Shown here in pieces: positions 33,866 through 41,645 of a stretch of 64,000 nt of DNA. Made by a program: the position numbers and the translations under genes. The notes under the pieces are model-generated. The model did not search any database, had not been told where the DNA came from, and saw only the letters and a list, made by a program, of their open reading frames with translations. Origin of the DNA: Sinomonas humi (GTDB taxonomy: Bacteria; Actinomycetota; Actinomycetes; Actinomycetales; Micrococcaceae); the NCBI RefSeq assembly GCF_000802235.1, contig NZ_JTDL01000079.1:1-64000 (forward strand), given 5' to 3'. Position 1 is the first letter of the stretch, and each line of letters opens with the position of its first letter.

Positions 33866-35290
33866 ATGGATACCACTTTGGAGCAGACGGTTTCCCTTCT
33901 CGATGCGATCGCCCCGTCCCCGGGCGAGCCGGGCCGGGAGATGCTCGACCCCGCCACCGGGGAGCTCGTCGGGGTGAGCCCGATGCACGGGATCGCCGAG
34001 CTCGAGGCCGCGGTCGCCGCGGCCAAGGCCGCCCAGCCCGGCTGGGCCGCGGCCGGGCACGAGGCGCGCAGCGCGGCGCTGCTCGCGGCCGCCGACGCCG
34101 TGGAGGCCCACGCCGAGGAACTCGCCCGGATCCTCTCCCGCGAGCAGGGCAAGCCCCTCAACGGCCCCAACGCCCGCTTCGAGGTCGGCGCCTGCGCCGC
34201 CTGGCTCCGCTCCGCCGCCACCACCCCCCTCGAGCCCGAGACCCTCGTGGACGACGGGACCACCAAGGCCGTCCTGCACTACCGCCCCATCGGCATCGTC
34301 GGGGCCATCGGGCCCTGGAACTGGCCCATGATGATCACCGTCTGGCAGATCGCCCCCGCCCTGCGCATGGGCAACGCCGCGATCGTCAAGCCCTCCAACT
34401 ACACCCCCCTCTCGGTCCTGGCCCTGATCCGGGTCGTCAACCAAGCCCTCCCCGAAGGCGTCCTGCACGTCCTCGCCGGCGACCGCGAGGTCGGGGCCGC
34501 GATCACCACCCACCCCGCGATCGGGAAGGTCATGTTCACCGGCTCCACCCCCACCGGCAAGGCCATCATCCGCTCCAGCGCGGACACCGTGAAGCGCCTG
34601 ACCCTCGAGCTCGGCGGCAACGACGCTGGCATCGTCCTGCCCGACGCCGACCCCGCCGCGATCGCCGAGGGCCTGTTCTGGGGCGCGTTCATCAACACCG
34701 GCCAGACCTGCGCCGCCCTCAAGCGCCTCTACGTCCACGCCGACATCTACGACCAGGTCTGCGAGGCCCTCACCGCCTACGCCGCCAACGTCCCCATGGG
34801 CGTGGGCCTGGAGGAGCAGAACGTCCTGGGCCCCCTGCAGAACAAGGCCCAGTACCAGATCGTCGCCGACCTCGTCGAGGCCGCCAAGGCCTCCGGCGCC
34901 CGGATCCTCCTCGGCGGAAACCCCCAAGAAGACCAGCCCGGCTACTTCTACCCCACCACCCTCGTCGCCGACATCGACAACGAGAACCCCCTCGTCGCCG
35001 AGGAGCAGTTCGGCCCCGCCCTCCCGATCGTGAAGTACACCGACCTCGATCAGGCCATCCAGTGGGCCAACGCCCTCGAGGTGGGCCTCGGCGCCTCCGT
35101 CTGGTCCACCGACCCCGACAAGGCCCGCGAAGTCGCCGCCCGCCTCCAAGCCGGAACCGTCTGGATCAACGCCCACGGCGTCGTCGACCCCCGCATCCCC
35201 TTCGGCGGAGCCAAGCAATCCGGCTACGGCCTCGAATTCGGCGCCGAAGGCCTGAAGCACCTCGCCCAACCCCAAATCATCAACGGCTAA
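33866..35290 (+). CDS. aldehyde dehydrogenase family protein (NAD(P)-dependent)
   Basis: A 474-residue ALDH with Asn152 (PWNWP), Lys175 (VKPSNYTP), the general base Glu248 (LELGGN) and the catalytic Cys282 (GQTCAAL). EEQFGPALPI closes the family pattern. The set is intact, so it should oxidise an aldehyde to its acid. TGGAGG precedes the ATG. From about codon 15 on, third positions are almost all C or G and C-runs are unusually frequent, unlike the first codons and the neighbours. The aldehyde is not known; succinic-semialdehyde or an amine-derived aldehyde are possible. Confidence 0.9.
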   Translation: MDTTLEQTVSLLDAIAPSPGEPGREMLDPATGELVGVSPMHGIAELEAAVAAAKAAQPGWAAAGHEARSAALLAAADAVEAHAEELARILSREQGKPLNGPNARFEVGACAAWLRSAATTPLEPETLVDDGTTKAVLHYRPIGIVGAIGPWNWPMMITVWQIAPALRMGNAAIVKPSNYTPLSVLALIRVVNQALPEGVLHVLAGDREVGAAITTHPAIGKVMFTGSTPTGKAIIRSSADTVKRLTLELGGNDAGIVLPDADPAAIAEGLFWGAFINTGQTCAALKRLYVHADIYDQVCEALTAYAANVPMGVGLEEQNVLGPLQNKAQYQIVADLVEAAKASGARILLGGNPQEDQPGYFYPTTLVADIDNENPLVAEEQFGPALPIVKYTDLDQAIQWANALEVGLGASVWSTDPDKAREVAARLQAGTVWINAHGVVDPRIPFGGAKQSGYGLEFGAEGLKHLAQPQIING

Positions 35291-35328
35291 CCCTCCCCCA
35301 GCCCCCTAAGCGATCCTCCCCTCCCCTT

Positions 35329-35395
35329 ACCGTTTCGGGTACAGATAATCCTCCCTAGGAGCAACTCGGGTACGCGAACTAACGCGCTTTCGGGC
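35329..35395. repeat. second site of the 31-bp-period repeat
   Basis: A copy of the core ACCGTTTCGGGTACAGATA starts at 35329, and a diverged copy starts at 35360, again exactly 31 bp later. A third TCGGG block follows at 35390, out of register. The unit is the same as in the 3802-4043 array. It lies between the aldehyde dehydrogenase stop and a strong hairpin. Confidence 0.8.
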
Positions 35396-35410
35396 ACCCG
35401 GAACGGAAAG

Positions 35411-35458
35411 AAGCGGAGGACGACGACGCACCGCCGCGTGCGTCGTCGTCCTCCGCTT
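35411..35458. terminator. 21-bp perfect stem-loop after the ALDH gene
   Basis: Arms 35411-35431 and 35438-35458 are exact inverted copies (left arm begins AAGCGGAGGACG) around the 6-base loop CGCCGC. The arms end in AAG/CTT and are followed by TCT only, so it is a strong hairpin with a weak T-tract. It may stop transcription in both directions or protect an RNA 3' end. Confidence 0.75.
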
Positions 35459-35534
35459 TCTGCAAGCCGGGTTGAGGCAAGCGGGCGCGGGTAGTGCGCC
35501 GGTGAGAAGATTCTCGGCTGGAGGGCGTCGAACA

Positions 35535-36011
35535 ATGGGACTTATACGGCGGGCGATCCGCGGTGCTGGTGCGGGAGCCGCGGCCACGGCGGCCATGACT
35601 ACAGTCTTCGGAGCCGCCGGAGCTTCCGGCTTGATCCACCGCCAGCCACCGGAGAAGATCGTCCGGACCCTCTTCCCATCCCTCCCCACTACGGGCAAGG
35701 AAGCTCTCGCCCTCGCTTCCCATGTGGGCTACGGGATGAGCGGCGGAGCCCTCTACGCATGCCTCGTCCCGCCGCGGTTCCAAGACCCAGGCACCGGCAC
35801 CTTTTTCGGAGCGATGGTCTGGCTCGCCGGGTATGAAGGGTGGCTCCCCGCAATGGGCATCCTCCCACCGGCCCACGAAGACAGGCCCGGCAGAGCCGCT
35901 AACGTGTTCGTCGCACACCTCGTCTACGGTTGGACGTTGGGTTGGGCCGCGAGGCGCCTGCGTGAGAAGCGAGAGTCGGACAACCAGGCGAAGTCCCTCG
36001 ATCGGCCCTGA
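35535..36011 (+). CDS. small membrane protein, DUF1440/YagU-like
   Basis: A 158-residue protein with about four hydrophobic segments (GAGAGAAATAAMTTVFGAAG; SHVGYGMSGGALYACLV; FFGAMVWLAGYEGW; NVFVAHLVYGWTLGW). The Gly/Ala-rich first helix, the invariant-looking HVGYG and AHLVYGW motifs and the size resemble YagU-type inner-membrane proteins. Start at the ATG at 35535. No functional neighbours; the role is unknown. Confidence 0.62.
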   Translation: MGLIRRAIRGAGAGAAATAAMTTVFGAAGASGLIHRQPPEKIVRTLFPSLPTTGKEALALASHVGYGMSGGALYACLVPPRFQDPGTGTFFGAMVWLAGYEGWLPAMGILPPAHEDRPGRAANVFVAHLVYGWTLGWAARRLREKRESDNQAKSLDRP

Positions 36012-36097
36012 TTCCTCAATTGAGAGATCGCCCCCTGTTCGCGACCCTCCGCTGCGAATGAACGAGGTGACGAAGCCGTGAGGGCTACCCTCGTGAT

Positions 36098-36511
36098 ATG
36101 TCAGAGTTCCGCCACCTGACCACTCCCATTGCCCTGCCCGCCGGTGACGTAGCCTCCTTCGCCGGCAATCCCGCCAACCTCCCCCTCTGGGCCGAGGGAC
36201 TCGCCGGTGGCATCCGAGCCGAGGGCGAGCGCTGGATCGCCTCGTCGCCGATGGGCGACGTCGAAGTCAGCTTCGTGGGGGATCTCGCCGAGGGAATCCT
36301 CGACCACAAGGTCACCCTTCCCACCGGCGCGACGGTCCTCAACCAGTTCCGCGTCCTGCACGACGGCCCCCACAGCCTTGCGGTCTTCCATCTCCGCCGT
36401 GAGGCCGGCGTCACCGACGAGCAATTCGAGGCCGACGCCGCGGCGGTCCAACGCGATCTCGACACCCTCCGCTCCGTGCTCGAGCACGGAGCGGACGGGG
36501 TGGTCGACTAG
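36098..36511 (+). CDS. SRPBCC superfamily protein (polyketide-cyclase-like)
   Basis: A 137-residue protein of the START-like helix-grip fold, recognisable by PLWAEGLAGGIRAEG near the N-terminus, a run of beta strands, and the long C-terminal helix (TDEQFEADAAAVQRDLDTLRS). It has the same length and strand pattern as polyketide cyclase/dehydrase-like lipid-transport proteins. The ligand is not known. It lies 27 bp before the kinase gene on the same strand. Confidence 0.65.
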   Translation: MSEFRHLTTPIALPAGDVASFAGNPANLPLWAEGLAGGIRAEGERWIASSPMGDVEVSFVGDLAEGILDHKVTLPTGATVLNQFRVLHDGPHSLAVFHLRREAGVTDEQFEADAAAVQRDLDTLRSVLEHGADGVVD

Positions 36512-36538
36512 GCTTGGACCGAGAGAAAAAGTCCGGTG

Positions 36539-37744
36539 ATGGAAGGGCAGATCGTGGCCGAGAGCGACACCGGGCTCAAGCCCTCCCTCATGGGGGGCCG
36601 GTACCGCCTTCTCGAGGTCGCGGGAAGCGGTGCGATGGCGACCGTGTACCGGGCACGCGACGAAGTCCTCGGCCGGATTGTCGGCGTCAAGGTGTTCCGC
36701 GCGCATTCCCCTGACCCGAGCAACGGCCGCCGCAGGCGAAGCGAAATGGAAGTCCTCGCCCGCCTCAACCACCCGAGCCTGGTCCGCCTCTACGACGTCG
36801 GGACCGAGACGAGCGCTGACGGGAAGGCCCAGGTCACCTACCTCGTCATGGAGTTCCTCGAAGGCACCGATCTGCGTCAACGCCTTCGTCAGGGTCCCCT
36901 CAACGGGAAGGAGGTGCAGCGTCTGGGCGCCGATCTCGCGAGCGCCCTCGCCTACATCCACGCCCTCGACATCGTGCACCGCGATATCAAGCCCGCGAAC
37001 GTCATCGTCCCCGACCCGGCCGTTGCCGTCGGCCCGCGCCGGCCTGCCAAGCTCACGGACTTCGGGATCGCGCGCGTGATCGACGCGACGCGCGTGACCC
37101 AGACGAACACCACGATCGGTACTGCTCACTACTTGAGTCCCGAGCAGGCACGCGGAGAGGCCGTCGGGCCGCCCTCGGACGTCTATTCGCTCGGGCTCGT
37201 GCTTCTCGAAGCCCTGACCGGCCGGATCGAATACCCGGGCGGTGCGGTCGAGTCCGCCGTCGCCCGCCTGCTCCGCGAACCGCGCGTGCCCGCCGAACTC
37301 GGAGCGCCCTGGACCGCGCTCCTGCCGCGAATGATGGCGAAGGAACCGTCCGAGCGGCCGACGGCGATCGAGGTCGCCCAGACGCTCGAAGCAGAGCACT
37401 CCGCACCCACCGAAGTCATCCCGCCGATCCCTCAGCACGCCCCGTCCGAGCACGCGCAGTTCCAGCACGCGCCCACGCGGCACATCCCAGTGCCCCAGCG
37501 CGTCCCCGCAACCCGTCCGGTCGCCACATCGACTGCGCCCCCTCGCCGCAACCCGCTCCTCCGCCGGCCTCTCGTGTGGGTGGCTGCCGCCGTCGTCGTC
37601 CTTGCACTCATCACGGTGATTCCGCTCGCTCTGCGCACGGCGTCGCCCGACTCCGGGCCCGCACCCATCGCGCCCGGCTCACCTCATATCCCGGGACCGC
37701 TCGGGAGCCACATCGCCCAGCTTGAACGGAGTGTCAGACCGTGA
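36539..37744 (+). CDS. membrane serine/threonine protein kinase
   Basis: A 401-residue kinase. P-loop GSGAMATVY (29-37), catalytic Lys51 (VGVKVF), HRDIKPAN (147-154), DFG (174-176) and SPE (200-202) are all intact. A Pro/His-rich juxtamembrane stretch leads to one helix (344-366) and only about 35 outside residues, with no PASTA repeats. It starts at ATG 36539 (a GTG at 36536 is in frame). The stop overlaps the start of a lipoprotein gene, which may supply the missing sensor part. Confidence 0.9.
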   Translation: MEGQIVAESDTGLKPSLMGGRYRLLEVAGSGAMATVYRARDEVLGRIVGVKVFRAHSPDPSNGRRRRSEMEVLARLNHPSLVRLYDVGTETSADGKAQVTYLVMEFLEGTDLRQRLRQGPLNGKEVQRLGADLASALAYIHALDIVHRDIKPANVIVPDPAVAVGPRRPAKLTDFGIARVIDATRVTQTNTTIGTAHYLSPEQARGEAVGPPSDVYSLGLVLLEALTGRIEYPGGAVESAVARLLREPRVPAELGAPWTALLPRMMAKEPSERPTAIEVAQTLEAEHSAPTEVIPPIPQHAPSEHAQFQHAPTRHIPVPQRVPATRPVATSTAPPRRNPLLRRPLVWVAAAVVVLALITVIPLALRTASPDSGPAPIAPGSPHIPGPLGSHIAQLERSVRP

Positions 37745-38160
37745 CCGTCAGCCGACAACGCATCGTGCTCGCTGCCGCAGCCGCCTGCCTCACCGCCGCA
37801 ACCCTCTCTGGCTGCGCCCAGAACGCGTCGGACATGGATTCAGGGGTCGCCGCGGACCTCCAATCGGCGGCGCAGAACGTGCGGGCCGAGGCCGCCGCGG
37901 GCCACTACGGCCAAGCGTTGCAGGAGCTCGCGGACATCGAACGGCAAGCGAATGAAGCCGCGGCCCAAGGCAAACTGAGTGCGGCTCGCAAGCAGGACGT
38001 GCTCACCGCCGTCGCCCTCGTCAGGACGGACCTCGAGACGGCCTCGGGCTCGCACAGCACCCCGTCGCCGAGCACCTCAACGTCGAGTTCCTCCCAGAGC
38101 ACGAGCGAATCTCCGAAGGAAAAGAAGAAGGACGAGGCGAAGGATCCGGGCGACCACTAG
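37741..38160 (+). CDS. small lipoprotein paired with the protein kinase
   Basis: A 139-residue secreted lipoprotein: signal peptide and lipobox LSGC (Cys25 is the lipidation site), a helical Ala/Gln/Glu-rich domain of about 70 residues, then a Ser/Thr-rich and Lys/Asp/Glu-rich tail that could cross the cell wall. GTG start overlaps the kinase stop (GTGA). No family known to me. Translational coupling suggests a ligand-binding or regulatory partner of the kinase. Confidence 0.7.
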   Translation: MTVSRQRIVLAAAAACLTAATLSGCAQNASDMDSGVAADLQSAAQNVRAEAAAGHYGQALQELADIERQANEAAAQGKLSAARKQDVLTAVALVRTDLETASGSHSTPSPSTSTSSSSQSTSESPKEKKKDEAKDPGDH

Positions 38161-38182
38161 CCCGCCGGCCGCCAGTCGCGCA

Positions 38183-38265
38183 AAGTTCCTCTCTCGCACA
38201 GAAGCCTGCGATGAGGGAACTTCCAGACGAAAAGGGAACTCCACCTCTGCCGGAAGTGCACTTCC
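38183..38265. terminator. inverted repeats between convergent genes
   Basis: AAGTTCCTCTCTCGCA (38183-38198) pairs with TGCGATGAGGGAACTT (38207-38222) at 14 of 16 positions around an 8-base loop. Beyond it lie AAGGGAACTCC and the 14-bp perfect palindrome GGAAGTGCACTTCC (38252-38265), then CTGCGAGA that can pair with TCTCGCA. The cluster fits a bidirectional terminator, but the extra palindrome is unexplained. Confidence 0.55.
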
Positions 38266-38318
38266 CTGCGAGAACCGAACTACCCGAGCGGCTTCCCCCA
38301 TGGAGAAGGCGGCGACCA

Positions 38319-38828
38319 CTACCCCGGTATCGGCGCGCCGAACGGGAGGCCCTCGCGAATGTAGCCGTCATAGAGGGGCTGCCATGCGAGAGCACCTGCA
38401 CTGTGCGGGCCGCCAGGCTCTTCCCCGCCCAGCTTGACCGCGAGTTCGGCGAGGCACACGTGCCAGCCAGCTGCGTTGCGGGCGGCGGCCGTGCGATCAC
38501 CGAGCCAGTTGCGCAGAGTCAGCTCCGCATCGGTACCCGAACCCTGGACCAGGAACTCGAGCGTGTCCTCGCCCCAGTCGAAGGCCCAGCGCTTCGGGGG
38601 CTCCCAAGCGGTGATCCGTTCGGACGACGGCGGCATGTTCGGATCGCCGGTCAGCGTCACCGTGTGCGTTGAAAGATCGATCGCGACGGCGGAGGGGAAC
38701 CATCCGTCCAGGCCGTCGGCGCTGCTCACGGCGTTCCACACCTTCTCAGTGCCCACCGGGTACGAGCGAACGAAAGTAACGGAAGCGCGGCCCTCTTCCT
38801 CGCTGTACTGCCCGTCGAGCTCTTCCAT
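38319..38828 (-). CDS. SRPBCC/AHSA1-type protein
   Basis: A 169-residue helix-grip protein of the AHSA1 (activator of Hsp90 ATPase homologue 1-like) group, shown by the phrases VTFVRSYPVGTEKVWNAVSS, GLDGWFPSAV and the closing HVCLAELAVKLGG helix. Such proteins bind hydrophobic ligands or assist others; no partner is next to this one. The nearest genes are a converging lipoprotein and an SDR on the same strand. Confidence 0.75.
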   Translation of the reverse strand: MEELDGQYSEEEGRASVTFVRSYPVGTEKVWNAVSSADGLDGWFPSAVAIDLSTHTVTLTGDPNMPPSSERITAWEPPKRWAFDWGEDTLEFLVQGSGTDAELTLRNWLGDRTAAARNAAGWHVCLAELAVKLGGEEPGGPHSAGALAWQPLYDGYIREGLPFGAPIPG

Positions 38829-38880
38829 GATGCGCTTGCCTTTCGCCAGTCAGTGCCCTTGCACAGTGGGCTCAGTGGGC

Positions 38881-39702
38881 TCAGTGCCCGTAGACAGTGC
38901 GGACAATCGCGTCGAACGCCCTGTCCGGAAGCACCTTCCGCGCCGCCAGGATGGGCCATGCCCCTCCCCCGACTGGGTAGCGGGCTGCCGGATTCTTCGA
39001 TTGAACCGCCCGGACAATCGTCCGCGCCACGGCGTCGGGCGGACTCGCTCGTCCCGGCTTGTAGGCCTGGGCCAAGACGCCCGCGACCTTCCGCGCGTTG
39101 CCTTCATAGGCCGTGCCCTCTGAGTTCTCCAAGAGGGACTCGCTCGCGATCGCACTCCACTCGGAGAGGATCGGGCCGGGCTCGATCACCACGACACGGA
39201 TCCCGAAGGGCTTGAGCTCGATCCGGAGCGAATCGGAGAGGCCCTCAACCGCGAACTTGACGGCGTGGTACCACGAGCCGAGCGGCTCGTAGAACTTGCC
39301 GCCGATTGAGGAGATGTTGACGATCGTCCCCGAGCGTCTGGCCCGCATCCCCGGCAGCACGAGCTGCGTGAGGCGAGCGAGGCCGAAGAGATTCACGTCG
39401 AACTGGCGCCGGGCCTCAGTCATCGGCACGTCTTCGAGAGCCCCATAGGAGCCATAGCCCGCATTGTTGACGAGGACGTCGATCCGGCCGGCGTCGGCAA
39501 GGATGCGCCGGACGCCGTCGGTCATCGATTCATCCGAAGTGACGTCCATGGAGAGGATCCGGGCGCCGAGCTCCGTGAGGCTCTGCATGCGTTCGACCCG
39601 GCGCGCCGCGGCGTACACGGTGAAACCCTCCGCGATGAGTGCTCGCACGGTGGACTCGCCGATTCCGCTCGACGCGCCCGTGACGAGGGCAACCTGTTCC
39701 AT
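38881..39702 (-). CDS. short-chain dehydrogenase/reductase (classical SDR)
   Basis: A 273-residue SDR: TGASSGIG (8-15) binds NAD(P), NNAG at about 88-91, the catalytic Ser in NISSIGG and YHAVK as Tyr-x-x-x-Lys. AAARRVERM after the fold suggests NADP. The ATG at 39702 is chosen since it precedes the Rossmann strand directly; longer reading is non-coding. The C-terminal PDAVARTIVRAVQSKNP is common in oxidoreductases annotated as YbbO-like. The substrate is unknown. Confidence 0.85.
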   Translation of the reverse strand: MEQVALVTGASSGIGESTVRALIAEGFTVYAAARRVERMQSLTELGARILSMDVTSDESMTDGVRRILADAGRIDVLVNNAGYGSYGALEDVPMTEARRQFDVNLFGLARLTQLVLPGMRARRSGTIVNISSIGGKFYEPLGSWYHAVKFAVEGLSDSLRIELKPFGIRVVVIEPGPILSEWSAIASESLLENSEGTAYEGNARKVAGVLAQAYKPGRASPPDAVARTIVRAVQSKNPAARYPVGGGAWPILAARKVLPDRAFDAIVRTVYGH

Positions 39703-39762
39703 GGGCCTCACGCTACCTGAGCGCCCGGCCCACACACGAGGGCTTGTGACAAGCTGGAGCCC

Positions 39763-40992
39763 ATGAGCCTCCGACACCTCGCGGCCTCGTCCCGCTCTCA
39801 AGTTGCCCCATTCGCGGTCATGGACATCCTCGCGCGCGTCGATGAGCTCCGAGCCGCTGGGCGGGACGTCGTCTCACTGTGTGCAGGCGAACCGTCAGGT
39901 GGCGCGCCTTCCGGCGTCTCCGCGAAGGCGGCCGCGATCCATGCGTCCGAGCGCCCGCTCACGTATACGCCGGCTCTCGGCACGGCCGAACTGCGTTCGG
40001 CGATCGCAGGGCACTACCGCCGCTGGTACGGCCTCGAAATCGACCCGGCACGGATCGCCGTGACAACCGGCTCATCCGGGGCTTTCGTGCTGGGCTTCCT
40101 CGCGGCCTTCGAGGCGGGGGACCGCGTCGCCCTCGCGAGACCGGGGTACCCCGCGTACCGCAACATCCTCGCCGCGTTGGGCTGCGAGGTCGTCGAGATC
40201 GACTGCGGTCCTGAGACCCGGTACCAGCCGACGCCGGAACTGCTCGACTCGGCGGCCCGAGAGCACGGCCAGCTCGCCGGGCTAATCCTCGCCTCCCCCG
40301 CGAATCCCACGGGAACAATGGTGAGCCGGTCCGAACTCGAAGCCATCGCGTCCTGGTGCTCGGCCAACGGGACTCGGCTCGTGAGCGACGAGATCTATCA
40401 CGGCATCACCTACCCGGACGCGGTCCTCGACAGGCACAGCCCGCGCGGCGTCTGTGCGTGGGAGCTGGCGAGCGATCTCTCGCGAGACACCATCGTCATC
40501 TCGAGCTTTTCGAAGTACTGGGGAATGACGGGCTGGCGCCTCGGCTGGATGCTGCTCCCAGAAGAACTCGTCGGAACCGTCGATGCCCTCGCCGGCAACA
40601 TCGCCCTCTGCCCGCCCGCACCTTCCCAACTCGCGGCCGTCGAGGCCTTCTCTCCAGCCTCCTACGCGGAGGCGGACGCCTGGGTCGCGCAGTATGCGGA
40701 GACGCGAAGGGCCCTCCTCGGCCGTCTCGATGCCCTCGGCTGGGGACCCGCAGCGCCAGCCGACGGGGCGTTCTACCTCTACGCCGAGCTCGGCTCCCAC
40801 CTCGAACGGTTCGAGGACTCCCGGGCCTATTGCCGCGAACTGCTCGAATCCGAGGGCGTTGCCATCGTCCCGGGCACGGACTTCGATGCCGCATCCGGCG
40901 GCCGCTCGGTTCGCCTCAGCTTCGCCGCGGGGTCGACGGCGGTGACGACCGCCGTCGAACGCATCCTCCGGTTCCAGGAGCGCGGAGCCTAG
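39763..40992 (+). CDS. class I/II PLP-dependent aminotransferase
   Basis: A 409-residue fold-type I aminotransferase. SPANPTGT, the DEIYHGITY block and SFSKYWGMTGWRLGW with the PLP-binding Lys are all intact, with the substrate Arg near the end (VRLSFA). The length fits aspartate-aminotransferase-like enzymes. It is divergent from the SDR with a 60-bp spacer and overlaps the convergent S4 gene by 4 bp. The amino donor is not known. Confidence 0.88.
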   Translation: MSLRHLAASSRSQVAPFAVMDILARVDELRAAGRDVVSLCAGEPSGGAPSGVSAKAAAIHASERPLTYTPALGTAELRSAIAGHYRRWYGLEIDPARIAVTTGSSGAFVLGFLAAFEAGDRVALARPGYPAYRNILAALGCEVVEIDCGPETRYQPTPELLDSAAREHGQLAGLILASPANPTGTMVSRSELEAIASWCSANGTRLVSDEIYHGITYPDAVLDRHSPRGVCAWELASDLSRDTIVISSFSKYWGMTGWRLGWMLLPEELVGTVDALAGNIALCPPAPSQLAAVEAFSPASYAEADAWVAQYAETRRALLGRLDALGWGPAAPADGAFYLYAELGSHLERFEDSRAYCRELLESEGVAIVPGTDFDAASGGRSVRLSFAAGSTAVTTAVERILRFQERGA

Positions 40993-41396
40993 CCTTCGCG
41001 CTGGCCGCGCAGCTTCTCCATCTCGCGGCGGTCCTTCTTGGTGGGACGGCCCGCGCCCCTGTCCCGCTGTGGGAGGCCCAGGAACGGCGCGGGAGGCCGC
41101 TCGGGGGTGTGATCGGTGTAGCAGCGGGAGGCGGCCTCGGCGCCCACGCGCTTGGCAATCAGGACGTGCACCTCGAGGATCCGCTCGAAGCCGGGCTGCC
41201 GGACGCGGATCGTGTCCCCGGGGACTACGGTCTGGGAGGCCTTGACCGGGTTTCCGTTGAGCCTCACGTGCCCTGCTCGGCACGCCGCCGTGGCAGCGGA
41301 ACGCGTCTTGTAGGCGCGCACGGCCCACAGCCACGAGTCGATGCGGACCGCGGCCGGGGACGAGGAACCGGAAGCAGGAGCGTGCGAAAAGGCCAT
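40989..41396 (-). CDS. S4-domain RNA-binding protein (Hsp15-like)
   Basis: A 135-residue protein with the S4 fold: VRIDSWLWAVRAYKTRSAA, CRAGHVRLNGNPVKASQ, VVPGDTIRVRQPG. A basic C-terminal tail (GAGRPTKKDRREMEKLRGQ) is like that of Hsp15, which rescues stalled 50S subunits carrying nascent tRNA. Ribosome rescue is therefore a likely role, but other S4 proteins act in RNA modification. Confidence 0.82.
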   Translation of the reverse strand: MAFSHAPASGSSSPAAVRIDSWLWAVRAYKTRSAATAACRAGHVRLNGNPVKASQTVVPGDTIRVRQPGFERILEVHVLIAKRVGAEAASRCYTDHTPERPPAPFLGLPQRDRGAGRPTKKDRREMEKLRGQREG

Positions 41397-41457
41397 GGTG
41401 CGCAGCAGTCTAGCGGCGTATCGTCAGCTCATGGGGGGACGACCCTGAGGAGCTGAA

Positions 41458-41601
41458 ATGCCGGACAAGCAGCCACATCAGAACGAACACAAGAAGCCGT
41501 CGAAGTCGATCAAGGAGCAGCGCGCAGTCAAGAAGGCTAAACGCCAAGTAGCTCTCGATTCCGACCCCGTCGCGCATCTGCGCAAGCCGCGGACCCGCTG
41601 A
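41458..41601 (+). CDS. 47-residue basic protein
   Basis: An ATG at 41458 with GAGGAG 7 bp upstream opens a 48-codon frame with stop at 41599-41601 and a Rho-independent terminator 5 bp beyond. The product is Lys/Arg/Gln-rich (KKPSKSIKEQRAVKKAKRQ) and has a Leu/Pro end. Similar 40-50-residue basic proteins occur in actinobacteria from memory; they may bind nucleic acid. The RBS and terminator make it a convincing monocistronic gene. Confidence 0.7.
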   Translation: MPDKQPHQNEHKKPSKSIKEQRAVKKAKRQVALDSDPVAHLRKPRTR

Positions 41602-41605
41602 CCGA

Positions 41606-41645
41606 CCCGCCCTCCAGCCTCAGCCCGGAGGGCGGGCCTTTTTCT
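41606..41645 (+). terminator. Rho-independent terminator of the small basic protein
   Basis: CCCGCCCTCC (41606-41615) pairs exactly with GGAGGGCGGG (41627-41636), 11-base loop, followed by CCTTTTTCT. A textbook intrinsic terminator. It also lies at the end of the convergent 456-residue gene. Confidence 0.92.
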
